Positions 25,338 to 37,029 of a stretch of DNA of 64,000 nucleotides are shown piece by piece (position 1 is the stretch's first letter; each line of letters starts with the position of its first letter). The notes beneath the pieces are model-generated. The model was given only the letters and a program-made list of their open reading frames with translations. It ran no database searches and was not told where the DNA came from. Source of the DNA: Cristatella mucedo (taxonomy: Eukaryota; Bryozoa; Phylactolaemata; Cristatellidae). The stretch spans positions 1 through 64,000 of the forward strand of contig WPIO01000347.1 of NCBI GenBank assembly GCA_009760855.2, in the 5' to 3' direction. The translations under genes and the position numbers were made by a program.

Positions 25338-25402
25338 TAATAATAATAGTGATAACGCATTTTTAACAGTGCCCTCAGAGAACTCAATCTCTTTCTATGC
25401 AC
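25338..25402 (-). mobile_element. LINE tail-only fragment
   Basis: AATAATAATAGTGATAA followed by the complement of the terminal hairpin (CCCTCAGAGAACTCAATCTC), then similarity stops. Confidence 0.8.
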
Positions 25403-26693
25403 GTTTATTCATATACCTTAAGAATACCTTTATATTTACATAAATAACTTTCATATCACCCTTGTAGAGCCGAATCTTTATCAAGCTGTATTGCTGCTCG
25501 AAACTTGGTGCTGCTCTGTTACTTAGGAATGTAAGACATTTCCCGCGGACATGTCCCACCCTGATGAACCCAAGGACATTTCGCCCCCCCCCCCGACATT
25601 GCCCCCCACTCGAGGTAGGACATTTCCCCACTATGCTGATGAATGTATAACTAAGAATAAGATATGAAAAATAAAATAAACTCATCATAATTGTACGTTT
25701 TGTTAATTCCGCATGACACATTCACTGGCTGGCCTTGCACTACACATTCCATTTAAGTAGTCTAATAAGAAACCATACTTTGATGTTTTGCTCAATCAAC
25801 TACTGATGGACCTATCACATCAATAAAAAAAGAGCAATACAAAGGTGCAAATAGTAGCACTACACCGATCACCGCCTATTAGTATATATAGGTATATAGG
25901 TCACTAGTCCGCTATGCTCAAGAGATTAAAGGGAAGCAAAGGAGATGCAAACACTCCACGGCGATTAATATGTCAGGCGACTGATGTATGCTCGCACGAT
26001 TTCCCTGTGAGCGATATCGATGTGGGCTGCTACTTTGTGCACCATCACAAGAACAATCGGCAGCAAAGTGCGAACCATGTTCTTGAAAATGGGTATACAT
26101 AATTCCATATTATCGCATAGAAACATGAAGCGATCAGATTTACGAACGACTAAGACGAACAAGCTTAACGATATCACGGTGGAATTTATCAACTGTACTC
26201 CAGGCGCCCGTTGAGTTGTTTTATGACGGCTATTCTTATAACAAGAAGGCGGAAAAGACGAATCGGATAAGATGGAAATGCACACAGCAGAAGACAGCCA
26301 GCTGTTTAGTAACGGTTACTACAAGTTTGACTATAATTTAGGAATATGCTATATATTATATACTGTATAATAGTCTTACAAGGTATGTAAACAAGACAGT
26401 TTATATCATGGCATTTCTATGCGAGAAGGGAGAAAATGCCCTACCCTATCGGGTTCAGGAAATGTCGTAACCTGGGAAGGGAAAAAGGTCCATTAATCTT
26501 GTTTAGGCCTTTAGACGCCATTTTATGAGAACATACGCGTCTAATTGTACAACATTTGCTGAGAAAACCCATGACACAGTTGTTCATGATGTGGACTCAA
26601 AATAGCAGCAGCCCCATTCTTAGCTTGGAAAAGCCAGCTCCATAAAGCAGAAAAAATTGCCCGGCCACTCTCTGAGACGGGCCATTGTAAGTA
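25403..26693. other. Intronic sequence with a GACATTTCC-rich patch
   Basis: At 25525-25640 the motif GGACATTTCCC-like occurs about five times, interspersed with C-runs. A related GAAATGTCG/AAATGCCC patch in opposite sense lies near 26440-26490. No coding sequence was recognised. Confidence 0.4.
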
Positions 26694-26880
26694 GCCATTG
26701 TAAATAAAATCCTAGCTGATTAAACAGCCTCCTTTTGTATAGCGACAGAAGAGCCTTTACGGCTATCACCGCCGCTAGCAGTGGCGATAAAGAATCACAC
26801 GCAGCAGCAATTGAACCCACGACCTCGGGACCGAGGTCGAGAAAGCAACCACCTCACCTAGTGTGCCATCACGGCTCACT
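26694..26880 (-). mobile_element. tRNA-derived SINE, family B (inverted copy)
   Basis: On the minus strand it has a tRNA-like head GCCGTGATGGCACACTAGGT (A-box like), then GAGGTGGTTGC, GACCTCGGTCCCGAGGTCGT and a B-box-like GGTTCAATTGC. A tail shared with the 23490 copy (CGGTGATAGCCGTAAAGGCT, GAGGCTGTTTAATCAGC) follows. Confidence 0.8.
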
Positions 26881-27817
26881 AGTAAAAATGCTACCAAAGG
26901 AAAGTGGGTACCTCACAACAAAAAATTATTGAATGCAATGCTTGCCTCACAGTCTTAGAAGGCTCCTAGCCCAGTAGAGCCAGTTCCAACAATTTCACGT
27001 CCGCGAAGCTTAGCTTTAGCGCTCATTCAGAGAGTGAACGTTATATTATTTAATTATACCTAATTCTACGCACGACTTTCTTAATCCAGGCAATTTTTGA
27101 GCTCCTAGTTATGATGTCAAACCAGACCAAGAAAACTCTTACTATCTCTCTCTCCTAATAAAGCCCCCCCCGTCAACCACAATGAATTGAATAGTGACAG
27201 ACTGGCTAAGCTCTTACAGGAAAACTTCAAACTAGGCAAGTAAGCTCTGCTCGTATTTTAGAGTTACTCCTCTTCGTGCTAATTTTGAGCGTGGAGCGTC
27301 TGGTCAAGGTAAGCAGACTCGGGTAGAATTGAATCTGCTATTTTAACCGAATTTCTGGGGAACGATTCGTCACACTGGTCACTCACGTCTATTAAGTGCA
27401 CAAGAAATGAGTGCAAATAATCTTATCTTAATCTCTAATAAGTGCAAAGAATCTTGCTGAGTCATCGCTGCACCGGGAGGGGTGCACGTTAGGCACGCTA
27501 ATTCTTAGCTTCCAAAGTACGAATGCTATTGGTTCTCGGTTCGGACAATATGCCCACAAATAGCGATAAGCCTCGATACAAATAGGCTCCTGTATACATT
27601 TCTGTCTTTTCTCAAATAGATCATTAGGAAATAACCCATATCTCCTTACGCAGGAATCGCAATGATGCGACCGACCAAGAATTATATCGTGAACTAATTG
27701 TGATTAATTTATCAACCACGAAAATCCCAAAAATCGTGTGAAATTTTGTCAACTAGTCAAGCTTTAACAGGGGTTTAAGTATCTCACTGCATGAGACTGG
27801 ACTGTTGGACAGTCATA
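26881..27817. other. Intronic sequence, nothing recognised
   Basis: Only short open frames, with no shared repeat noticed. Confidence 0.35.
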
Positions 27818-28390
27818 ATATAATAATAGCAATGATAATGCACTTGATAAAGCTCACTTAGAGAACTCAATCTCTTTCTAGGCGCTTTACATTGGCTGCA
27901 AAGGGAAATGCAATTAAATAGGGAGTAATATGCTTGATTAACAAAAAAAATGAATAACATGGTTAGGGGTGACATGCACAGGGTCAGCATGCAAATGTAG
28001 TTACTGGCAGCATGCACAGTGTCGGCACGCATAAGCACATGCAGGACGAATCACAGGGACCCACTAAATGCTGTCTTAAATAGGTGTTTTTTCAAGTTCT
28101 TTTTAAATGTGGACAAGTCAGGGGATGTTTAGACGCAAGTCGGGAGGAAGTTGAAGGCTTTGGGAGCGAACAAACTAAATGCACGGTCTCCAAAGGATTT
28201 AAGGTTGTACGAGGTATTTGTGGACTGTTGGATTCCGAAAAGCGGGTGGTACGATGCTTGGCCTGATGAGGGAGTATATCGGAGAGATAGGCTGGAGCCG
28301 AAGAATGAAGTGACCTTAAAGTGAGTGACAAAACCTTGAAGTCAATCCGTTGCTTGACTTGTAGCCAGTGCAGGTCGGCGAGAAGTGGAA
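27818..28390 (-). mobile_element. CR1/L2-like LINE 3' fragment
   Basis: The AAT-rich tail is at the left, then the terminal hairpin, 3' UTR and C-terminal ORF remnant (SSAPAYLSDILPHQAKHRTT). Truncated at about 28390, where a long copy of opposite orientation begins nearby. Confidence 0.87.
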
Positions 28391-28589
28391 ACAGTCACAC
28401 AGCTACTTTTCTATCAATACCCACGAGCGCGTTTGCTTACAGCCTGGGAAAACTAGAGAGTTTCGTGAAATGGCTTTTAGGTCAGACCTTCAGCCACTAG
28501 GCACTAAAGAACCATCGTTAGGCTGGAAGCATTAACGGACCGCCTGTCTCGCGTAATTGCTCCAGCATAGTATCAAGCATCGTCCAATC

Positions 28590-30968
28590 TGCTTCAAATG
28601 CATTCCTAGATATTAATGTTGTTGTTAAGATTCATGAACTATGCATTAACAAAAAAAAGCACCCGGTAGCTGCCACGGTGGCCGGAGCCGCCAGGTCAGA
28701 CACCGCTCGTTGGGTGGTAACTGGGAGCTGAGTACCCGCTCGTTTGGTATTCCTAACATTGTCTCGAATCGCTCAGCGCGCTCCCCCACATGCATATCTG
28801 TAAATCTCTCTAACTTAGCGGTCATGAGGCTTGTTGTAACTCCATCGGCCAAACTTAAAGCTTGCCCTTGCAATTCTCGCTTAATGCGCAATAAACCTCT
28901 GGTAATAAGCGACCTTATTTTTGGAAATGGTATCGACCTGCTCGCCCTAACTGAAACACGGCTAAAATCGATAAACTGCTCGACAATAAAAGACACAACC
29001 CCATCTGGCTTCTCGTTCTTTCAAACCCCTAGATCGATCGAAACTGGAGGTGGAGTTGCTATTCTCGTGTGCTCTAAACTCAACTTCAAGCCATTTACAG
29101 TACCCTCGAAGCAGTCTTTTGAATCAGTTGTCTTTGTCTCATCCGAAAAGAAGCTACCGACAGTGGCAGTAGTCTATCACCCACCATGTACCAAATCCTC
29201 CTTTACCTCAGATTTATCCGATCTCATTTTGATTCTGTGTGCAAGCTATCAGTCCTTCCTTGTTATGGGTGATTTCAACGTTCACTTTGATAATTACCTG
29301 ACGCTTTCAGCACCAAATTTCGTGCATTGACTGACTCATTGTCTCTTGTGGCTCATGTGCATGGCCCTACTTACATCAAGGGTCACACTCTCGACCAGAT
29401 TTTCTCATACAACTTCACTTTCTCACCTCCAATTATCATCGAATCCTGCTTATCTTACCACATGCAGATCTCATTCAATCTACAGTGTTTGCCCACCTCA
29501 TCCTCTAAAATAACCTGTGAATCGTGAAACCTCAAGACCCTTGACATCAATGCTGTCCGTGCGAAAATATCTGCTTAGCCTCTGCTGCTCAGTCCTCCCT
29601 CTGATCTGTCATCATCTACTGTAGGTCGTGCCAATCGATCCTAGCAAAGGCCAAGTCTAGCTTCTATAGAAACATTGTTGAATCACAGATGCACAAACCA
29701 AAAATGTTGATGTCGACGATAAACCATCTCCTCAACCGCTCCCAGATTAGCTCCTTACCTGATGATCCTTGCGATGATCTAGCCGATCACTTCTTTCGAT
29801 TCTTTGTGCAGAAGATCATGGATTCCATCCTTGCGATTACAACATCTCCACTAGAATGCTATTCCCCGATTCCTGGCTGCACCTCAATGTCTACATTTAA
29901 GCAGGTCCCTAGTGATCTAGTCCTGAAGTTCGTATCTCAATCAAAGTAGACAACAAGTCTTCTGGACCCTATTCCCACTGTCCTGCTCCTACGTTGTATT
30001 GACCTGCTGCTGCCATGCCTAAATAACACCAATAATATGTCTTTAGCCTCAGGTCACGTCCCAGCACCTTGCAAAAAAGCTGCAGTCAGACCACTTCTCA
30101 AGAAATCGACACTAGACCAAGAGAACTTAAGCAACTAACACCCAGTCTCCCTTTTACCGTTCCCATCAAAGACAATGGAACGGGTCTTGGCGGACCAGCT
30201 GAACTCATATATCGAAACCTCACAGCTTGTTAGTGAGTTCCAGTCTGGCTTTAGAGCTAATCACTCCACAGAGTTAGCATTGCTTAGGGTATACAACGAC
30301 CTACTTAGGAATGCAGACAAGGGTAGATTGTCTCTGCTTGTTTTGCTCGATCTTTCGGCAGCTTTTGATTCAATCGATCACAAAGTTCTTTTAGAGCTCC
30401 TCTCATCTCGCCTGGGCATCACTGGCACTGCTCTGCAGTGGTTCAGGTCCTATCTCAGTGGGAGACTCCAGAGTATTGACGTGAATGGACAAAGATCATC
30501 TGAGGTACCTCTGAAATATGGCGTACCTAAGGGTTCTGTGCTAGGTCAGGTTCTTTTCACGGTTTATGCTCTCCCTCTTGCTGATGTGATTGCCAAGCAC
30601 GATCTAGGCTTTCACTCCTATGCGGATGACACTCAGTTGCAATTTTGCTTTGATCCTTCCCAGCCTTCGAGCACCTCAAATTATCTCAACTCACTTGCTG
30701 CATGTATTGATGACATCCGCACATGGATGGCAGCAAATTTTCTAAAACTAAATGATGATAAAACAAATTTACTAGTCATGGGCAAGCTCAGTGTTATTCA
30801 CAAATTGGAAAGGCTAAAGCTCAAAATTGGCTCTGCCAGCATATCTCCAGTTGAATCAGCTCGAAATCTAGGTGTCATATTCCAAAGCGACCACTCGTTA
30901 GACGACCATATCAGCTCCACAGTCAAATCTGCCTACTTTCAGCTTCATAACATTGCTAAAAAGAGGTA
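28590..30968 (+). mobile_element. Long CR1/L2-like LINE with readable endonuclease and RT, 3' part missing
   Basis: The endonuclease frame at 28710-29330 keeps LTET (catalytic Glu present), GGGVAILV, VVYHPPCTKSSF and GDFNVHF. The RT frame at 30175-30969 keeps FQSGFRANHSTELALLRV, LDLSAAFDSIDHKVLL, GVPKGSVLG (Lys for the usual Gln) and YADDTQL, followed by the FLKLNDDKTNLLVMG region. Homology stops abruptly after NIAKKR at 30968. Stops lie between the two frames, so the element is not intact. About 200 bases of the linker present in the 19905 copy are deleted near 29620. Confidence 0.92.
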
Positions 30969-31635
30969 ATAGATCCCTGAGGATGAGCCTAAAATAGCCA
31001 ACAAGTTCTGGTCAGTCTAGAAGGACCATCCACTTAACCAGCCCACTGTTTTCTCTATTTTCCAAATCGGCTGATTTTTGAAGAGGCATTCAACTAAATG
31101 GAGAAAGTAAAACGTTTTTCATGGACGTCACAGAGTAGTGAGAAAACAGATTGAAATAGTGTCGAATGTCAAAACGCGTGAAAATAGCAGCTAAGGACAA
31201 ATCGAGAAGAATTATGAAATGTGACTGCAGGGAGAACAGAGTCTACAGTGCTAGAAGACATGATAAACGAGTTCTGCAGTATTGGAATCGCATCAGCAAA
31301 AGCGTTTGAAACCAAAAGGCTTTTAATTGATATCGTCTCTACTATGGACTCTAAGCAAATCTAAGGAAACTAGAATTCTGGTACCACGACAAAGCACCCA
31401 GCTATCTACGATATCCGATAAAGAAGGAACGGGGCTGTGGGAATACATAGGAAGAAACAATAGATTGTTAATTACTGGCTTGACGGGAAGCACAAAAGAA
31501 AACAGCTACAATTCAAACGACGAGCAGAGTCATTTTGAGAGTTACTGGCCAACCGAATGGTTTCGCGGACACACGAAACAGAAAGTTCTTCAGCATCATA
31601 CCTCACGGATTCAGAAAATGGCTAGAGTTCGGCCT
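30969..31635. other. Unidentified segment between LINE body and LINE tail
   Basis: This segment replaces the C-terminal ORF and 3' UTR expected for the flanking LINE. It contains an open frame at 31327-31635 without recognised motifs. It is not similar to the other LINE copies in the window. Confidence 0.4.
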
Positions 31636-31716
31636 AGCAAATGTAAAGTGCCTCGAGAGAGATTGAGTTCTCCGTGGGTGCTTTATCAAGTGCATTATTA
31701 TCATTATTATTATTAG
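31636..31716 (+). mobile_element. LINE terminal hairpin and (ATT)n tail
   Basis: GCAAATGTAAAGTGCCTCGA begins the hairpin, followed by TTATCAAGTGCATTATTATC. It lies 667 bases beyond the break in the preceding LINE. Confidence 0.85.
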
Positions 31717-31948
31717 CAAAAACTAGGAAGTTATTCACAGTCCCTAGATAGAGTACGGTGAGCTACAGATTCAAACATCTAGCTGAATACCTATCAAAAT
31801 ATCATTCACTGATTAAGGCCGAGGTGAGAAGACATGCTTGCATAGGAAAAGCCAGGCCATTCAAATTGCTACATTGACAGACTCAATACCAGTAGAAAAT
31901 AAAACACTCCCACGCAATGCCTAGAGGGCTACAAGCGTTTCAACGTAC

Positions 31949-33911
31949 CTGGGTTACGCGGATGCATACATAATCCAGGTACGTAATCATCGCATCCATT
32001 ACAGTACCAAGTAGTTTTGCATTTTGGTTCAGTATACGACGACTCCTCCTTGGCCAGTTCGTCCAAAAGAACGATGCGGCCGTCAGGCGCTTTTGGCAAA
32101 AGCTGCTTGTGGTTAGTATGTCTCGGGCAGATAATCATGCACATAGGAGGGACGCCTTTCCAATGTTCAGAAATATTGTCACCGATGCAGCTCAGCAGTG
32201 GTTGAAAAACATTCCAGATATTCTCCGGTGTCGATCTTGAAAATGCAATTACATCCAAGGTGCCGTTGACGCGCTTAATGACAACGTGCACACGGTCGAC
32301 TACGTACAGTACACCATCCTTCCAAACCTCTGGTGTGGCTTTTTTAAAACACACCCATGTTATTACTGATGCCAGGTTAGTTGGAAAGAACGCTAGCGGC
32401 ATGATATTTCCAATGAAAGTGAGACGCACATGAACAGAAGGGCAGTGAGACAATTCTTGTAACCATTCTTTCAACTTAGGCGGTGGTTCTTCTGTAAGAT
32501 TACCGGTCAATATGTATTTTCCCTTATCAACCGGGCTGATCATGAGAAAATGCTGCATAAAACTGGCAACAACAGGCACACGATCGCTGTTTCCCAGCAA
32601 CAAACCAAAGAAAATCTCATCGAGAAACCCGCGAGCGTATTCCTCTTTTGCATTGCTATAGTAGTCCTTGCCCAGGTAATTTGGCATTGTTTCACAATTG
32701 TCGTGATGTAATATCTTCTTTAATTCGTGAACAATACGGTGAGTTTGATGAAATATCAAGTGTTTAAGAGACTCGGAGCTCTCTAACCATATAATCTGGG
32801 ATGTAGCCACAAGAGAACGAAGTATGACTTTCACAGTGGAGTCTTCAGGCTCCTGATCCAAGTACCTTCCATACACATCTCTGACTTGTTGCCATTCCAG
32901 GTATGGCTGACCCTCGCTTGACCGATGCTCTTTAATCTCTTTCATAATACGGCACCAAGATGCGGGATATTGCACATTTCGTTTAAGTTTATCCTTGATC
33001 AATGAAAACAGCTTAGGCAAGCCATCCTCTAGCGGCTCAGTGACATTCTTCGTGCAGCTAAGTGACATGATCCGAACATCAGCAGAAGATAAAGTAGCCA
33101 ACGACCGCTTGAGAAGGTTGATGGAAGCTTGGTGACAATTCTTGTTTCCTAGTGCACTGATGTGAGAATTAAGCTCTCCTATAGCAGACTTTTTAACTTC
33201 CGACACATAACTCTCCATATCTTTCAATCTGGCTTTGAAAAGGTCAGGTTCAAGTAGATCGGAGTGGGTTCCAACTATGATCACCCGGATATCAGTAGAC
33301 TTGGCAAACACAGTCATAAGCCACTTTTTAACCTGATTCTTCTGCTCCTCAATATCTTCAACCATGCTGTATGCTATTATGCAAAGACCGTTATTAGGCA
33401 AAAATATTGGAACCACTTTATGATAAATTTCATGACCTCCAAAGTCATTCAATATCACGACCGAATCTCCAATTTTCGAAAGGTTTTGATCAATCACGCG
33501 AGTTCTGTCTTCTACTTCACAAGCTGAGATTCGCCCCATAAGCAAAGACTGGGCGATGCTAGTCTTTCCGGCTCCAGTGTTGCCAAGCATGTTTATGGTG
33601 TCAGTGCAAAGTGACTCCTTTCCTTGAATATTATCTCGGAAGTACTTCCGAATAGCTTCCATTCCTTGGTCACACACTTCGCTAGGCGGGAAAACCATTG
33701 GGTCATTTTTCAAGTCAAGGTGGATCAGCGAAGTGCGTACGACTTCCTCTGGCAGCTCACTAATCATATTTCTATTTCTTGATTCCTGTAAATAAAGAGA
33801 GCTCAACTGAGGGATGAGCCACGATGGGAGAGGCAGCTCACCAATGGCCCAACTCAGTGTTTTATCCACACTACTATGAAGCATTGAAGAAAGGAATGAA
33901 TATTTGTTGAG
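31949..33911 (-). CDS. Large exon: last LRRs, Roc GTPase and COR domain
   Basis: The acceptor is cttag before CTC-AAC-AAA, continuing the phase 0 Leu boundary used by the LRR exons, and the donor is gtacgt at 31948-31943. In the 654-codon exon, residues about 1-85 hold terminal LRRs (LIHLDLKND, then PMVFPPSEVCDQGMEAIRKY, the usual LRR-Roc linker). The Roc domain shows a P-loop GNTGAGKTS, a switch-I-like DRTRV, the G3 motif DFGGHEIY and the G4 motif THSD. The COR domain follows (WCRIMKEIKE, then a winged-helix-like region, then MPLAFFPTNL). The exon ends in a Cys-rich stretch (CNGCDDYVPGLC). No kinase domain is seen. The closest familiar architecture is MFHAS1-like LRR-Roc-COR. If the donor is not used, the frame runs eight more codons (the G-completing codon plus TLKRL) to TAG at 31929, which would be a short alternative C-terminus lacking the CARD. 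Confidence 0.93.
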
Positions 33912-34599
33912 CTAAGGTGTGTACAGAAATTGCCCTCGTGAATAACTGGAAGTAGGCTTGGCCAAAGAAATACCTTTCAGCCTCTATAGGCCTTCAATTG
34001 GTGTTAAATCCACCATTTGGTAATTGGAATATACGGCAAACGGCAGGTACCGGTTTAATAAGGTTGCTTTTTTCTACTGCAGGTAAGTTAACGAATAATA
34101 AACGGCATTGCTCAGCAGAATAAATCAGCATGCAATGGCAATACTTAAAGTAATCCTAAAAATGACACAGAATAGTTAGTATTACACACAATAAGTTACA
34201 CGTCGGGCACACGCTTGTGACAATTTATGTAATTCGTCCTTTATCATTTCACTCTTCGACTTTGGGAGCACCACTCAATCCTTATTTTGTTTAACATATA
34301 GTGATATGACCGGCGATGATATGGATGATCCCTTAGCTGATTAGGGTTTGGTCGCGATGACTAAGTCTGCTAATGGAACGAGGAAAAGCAGCCAAGGGTT
34401 CCAGAGGGTCAGTAGGAGGGAAACTGTTTCAAACTTAAGCGTCCATCTCAAGTCACGAGAACTATTAAGCAAGTATAGGACATTGTGGCAAACGGGAACT
34501 ACATCCGATACGTGTATTGCGATTTCAAAATGTGCTTGATGGAGCAAAGAAACCTTTTAAAAGCCTAATGAATACGAGAAGACAGATCCAGCAGCTGCC
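33912..34599. other. Intronic sequence, nothing recognised
   Basis: Immediately upstream of the Roc-COR exon on the minus strand. A polypyrimidine context precedes the acceptor only weakly. Short open frames only. Confidence 0.4.
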
Positions 34600-35046
34600 T
34601 ATCAAGACGTAAAGTTCAAAGTGACCTTGTAATAGACGAATATATTGCTCCAAAACAGAGTCCTTGTTTTATTATGCCTACATTAAGCACAAGAAATTGG
34701 TAACAAGTGTCGCGAATGGTGAAAGTAGAATGATACATCTAACTGGATCTATCCATTGGTAATGTCCGGTCTCAAGTTCTGCAACTCACGGCTTGTCAAT
34801 ATGTTGACGTGTAAAAAATCAGGCACTCATCAGTGGGGCCAAATTAAACAAGTAGGCTTGTCTGTTGTCGAGAATTTCGTAGCTGTCAAATCACGCCACT
34901 TTAGGCCACCATTAACAGGCCCCCAATTAAAGCAGTGCCTATGTTTCAAGGCTGGGTCACTCACTTTACGATCGCTTCATGACCTGGCTACAGCCTGCCT
35001 ATCGGAAATATTCCCAAACTAGGCCTGGCATCGTACCACCGGATTT
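34600..35046 (+). mobile_element. Older LINE subfamily, left part (interrupted)
   Basis: Diverged LINE sequence colinear with 39250-39690: shared blocks around GTCTCAAGTTCTGCAACTCA, GTGTAAAAAATCAGG and GCATCGTACCACCGGATTTT. It stops at CAGAATAAA where a younger minus-strand LINE is inserted, and resumes at about 36150. Confidence 0.72.
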
Positions 35047-36142
35047 TCAGAATAAATAATAATAATGATAATTACAATAGTGCACTTGATAAAGCGCCCT
35101 CAGAAAACTCAATCTCTTTCTAGGCGCTTTACGTTTGCTGTAAAGGGAAATGCAATTGAACGGTAAGTAATATCACGCTTGATAAACAAACAAAATGAAT
35201 AACATGGTTAGGGTCGACATGCACAGGGTCAGCATGCAAATGTGGTTAGTGGCAGCATGCACAGTGTCAGCACGCATAAGCACATCAAGGACGAATCACA
35301 GGGACCCGCTAAATAATGTCCTACATAGGTGTTTTGTCAATTTTTTTTTAATGTGGTCAAGTCAGGGGATGTTCTGATGCAAGTCGGGAGGGAGTTCCAG
35401 GATTTTGGAGCATACGAACTAAATGCACGATCTCTAAAGGTTTGAGGTTTGTACAAGGCATTTTTAGACTGTTGGATTCCAAAAAGCGGGTGGCACGCTG
35501 CTTGGCCTGGTGGGGGAGTAGATCTGAGAGATAGGCTGGAGCCAAAGAATGAAGTGACCTAAAAGTGAGCGACAAAAACCTTGAAGCCAATCTATTGCTT
35601 CACTGGTAGCCATTGCAGGTCGGCGAAAAGTGTTGTATTGTGACGACTGCGACGCTCACGACAGACAAACCTAGCTGTGAAGTTTTGCACCAGCTAAAAT
35701 CGCCTGATCGCACATGCTGGTAGGCCAGTAAGCAGTGAGTTGCAGAAGTCGAGACGGGATGTCACGAATGCATCGACCAACTTAGATGTGGTATCCTTAT
35801 CTGAACGAGCCCGAAATTTAGCAATGTAATGAAGCTAAAAATAGGCAGATTCAACTGTGGAGCTGATATGGTCGTCTAACGAGAGGTCGCTTTGGAATAT
35901 GATACATAGATTTCGTGCTAATTCAACAGGAGATATGCTGGCAGACCCAATTTTGAGCGTCAGCCATTCCAATTTCTGAATTACACTGGGTTTGCCCATA
36001 ACTAGTAAGTTGGTTTTATAATCGTTTAGTTTTAGACAATGTGCTGCCATCCATGTGCGGATGTCATAAATGCATGCAGCAAGTGAGTTGAGTGATTTTG
36101 AGGTGATCGAAGTCATGGAGGGATCAAGGCAACGGTACACCC
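35047..36142 (-). mobile_element. CR1/L2-like LINE nested in the older LINE
   Basis: The AAT tail is at the left, then the terminal hairpin, 3' UTR, and C-terminal and RT fragments (LHSLAPAYLSDLLPHQAKQR, WMAAHCLKLNDYKTNLLVMG). Truncated near the DPSQPSSTS-equivalent region. The older LINE continues on both sides. Confidence 0.85.
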
Positions 36143-36149
36143 CTTTAAC

Positions 36150-36520
36150 GGAACGTTTCTTAAACTTCATAGGCTCCCAAAACATGAACCTAATCCGGAC
36201 TGATGGTTATACACCCTACTGGACCTGATAAAAATGTTAAAAAGCCTAAAACCATTTTCTATCACAGCGTTTGGTGAATAACTGTGATTCTTCCTTGGTT
36301 TTGTATTAGCCTGGTGAAACTGGATGCTGCGACAACTTATATTTGCATCCTGACCCTTAGTATGTCACCTCTAGCCGGATTATCCTCGTTACAATTGTGC
36401 AGGCCACCAATAACGATGCGATCATGCTTTCTTTGTAGCATATCAAAAAGCGCCAAGATAGAGATTGCGTTCTCAGAGGGCTTTATACAAATGCGATATT
36501 ATTATTATGCGGAAACTTCA
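36150..36520 (+). mobile_element. Older LINE subfamily, right part
   Basis: Colinear with 39715-40060: CTCCCAAAACATGAA, GGATGCTGCGACAACTTATATTTGCA, ACCACCAATAACGATGCGATC-type blocks, then a diverged hairpin and ATT tail. The sequence after the tail (GGAAACTTCAGCCTGAGTAG) also matches the other copy, so this is a segmental duplication. Confidence 0.72.
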
Positions 36521-37029
36521 GCCTGAGTAGGACAGCTGTGGCTACTTTGCTATATTCATAGTTTAGGTATCATTCGCATCATTTGCTTTCCCATACCGAC
36601 TAGGGCCAGTTTGTGGCCTAGAACTATTAATGGCCTTGCAAAGATTATGGTGCTGCCTTTGGCTTATTGCCGTTTCGATTTATGACAATAAGTGTTACGT
36701 AACGGGCTGAAGAGGTCAGGTGTTGCCACTAAGACAGAAGGCAAGGTGGTTGCCCATTGCCTAGCTGTGGGTCCACGAGAAGAAAGCTCTTTTGAATCTT
36801 CTACAGGCACGACTAAACGCAATTGTAAGAACTGAGAAAATACTGTGAGGACCATGCTGCTTCGCTTTGCTTTTCATCAAGAAGGATACCTTCTAATCAG
36901 TCGCTAGCAAGTTCGAAGATTAAGGCACACTGTAACAAAAAAGAATGCAGAAAACAATGATTTATGTATAGATTTATGTTCATGGTTTAACTTTTTATTC
37001 AAGCTTACATTCGTCCCTCATCAATTCAT
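36521..37029. other. Intronic sequence, nothing recognised
   Basis: After a short stretch shared with 40056-40095, no further similarity or coding signal was seen. Confidence 0.35.
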
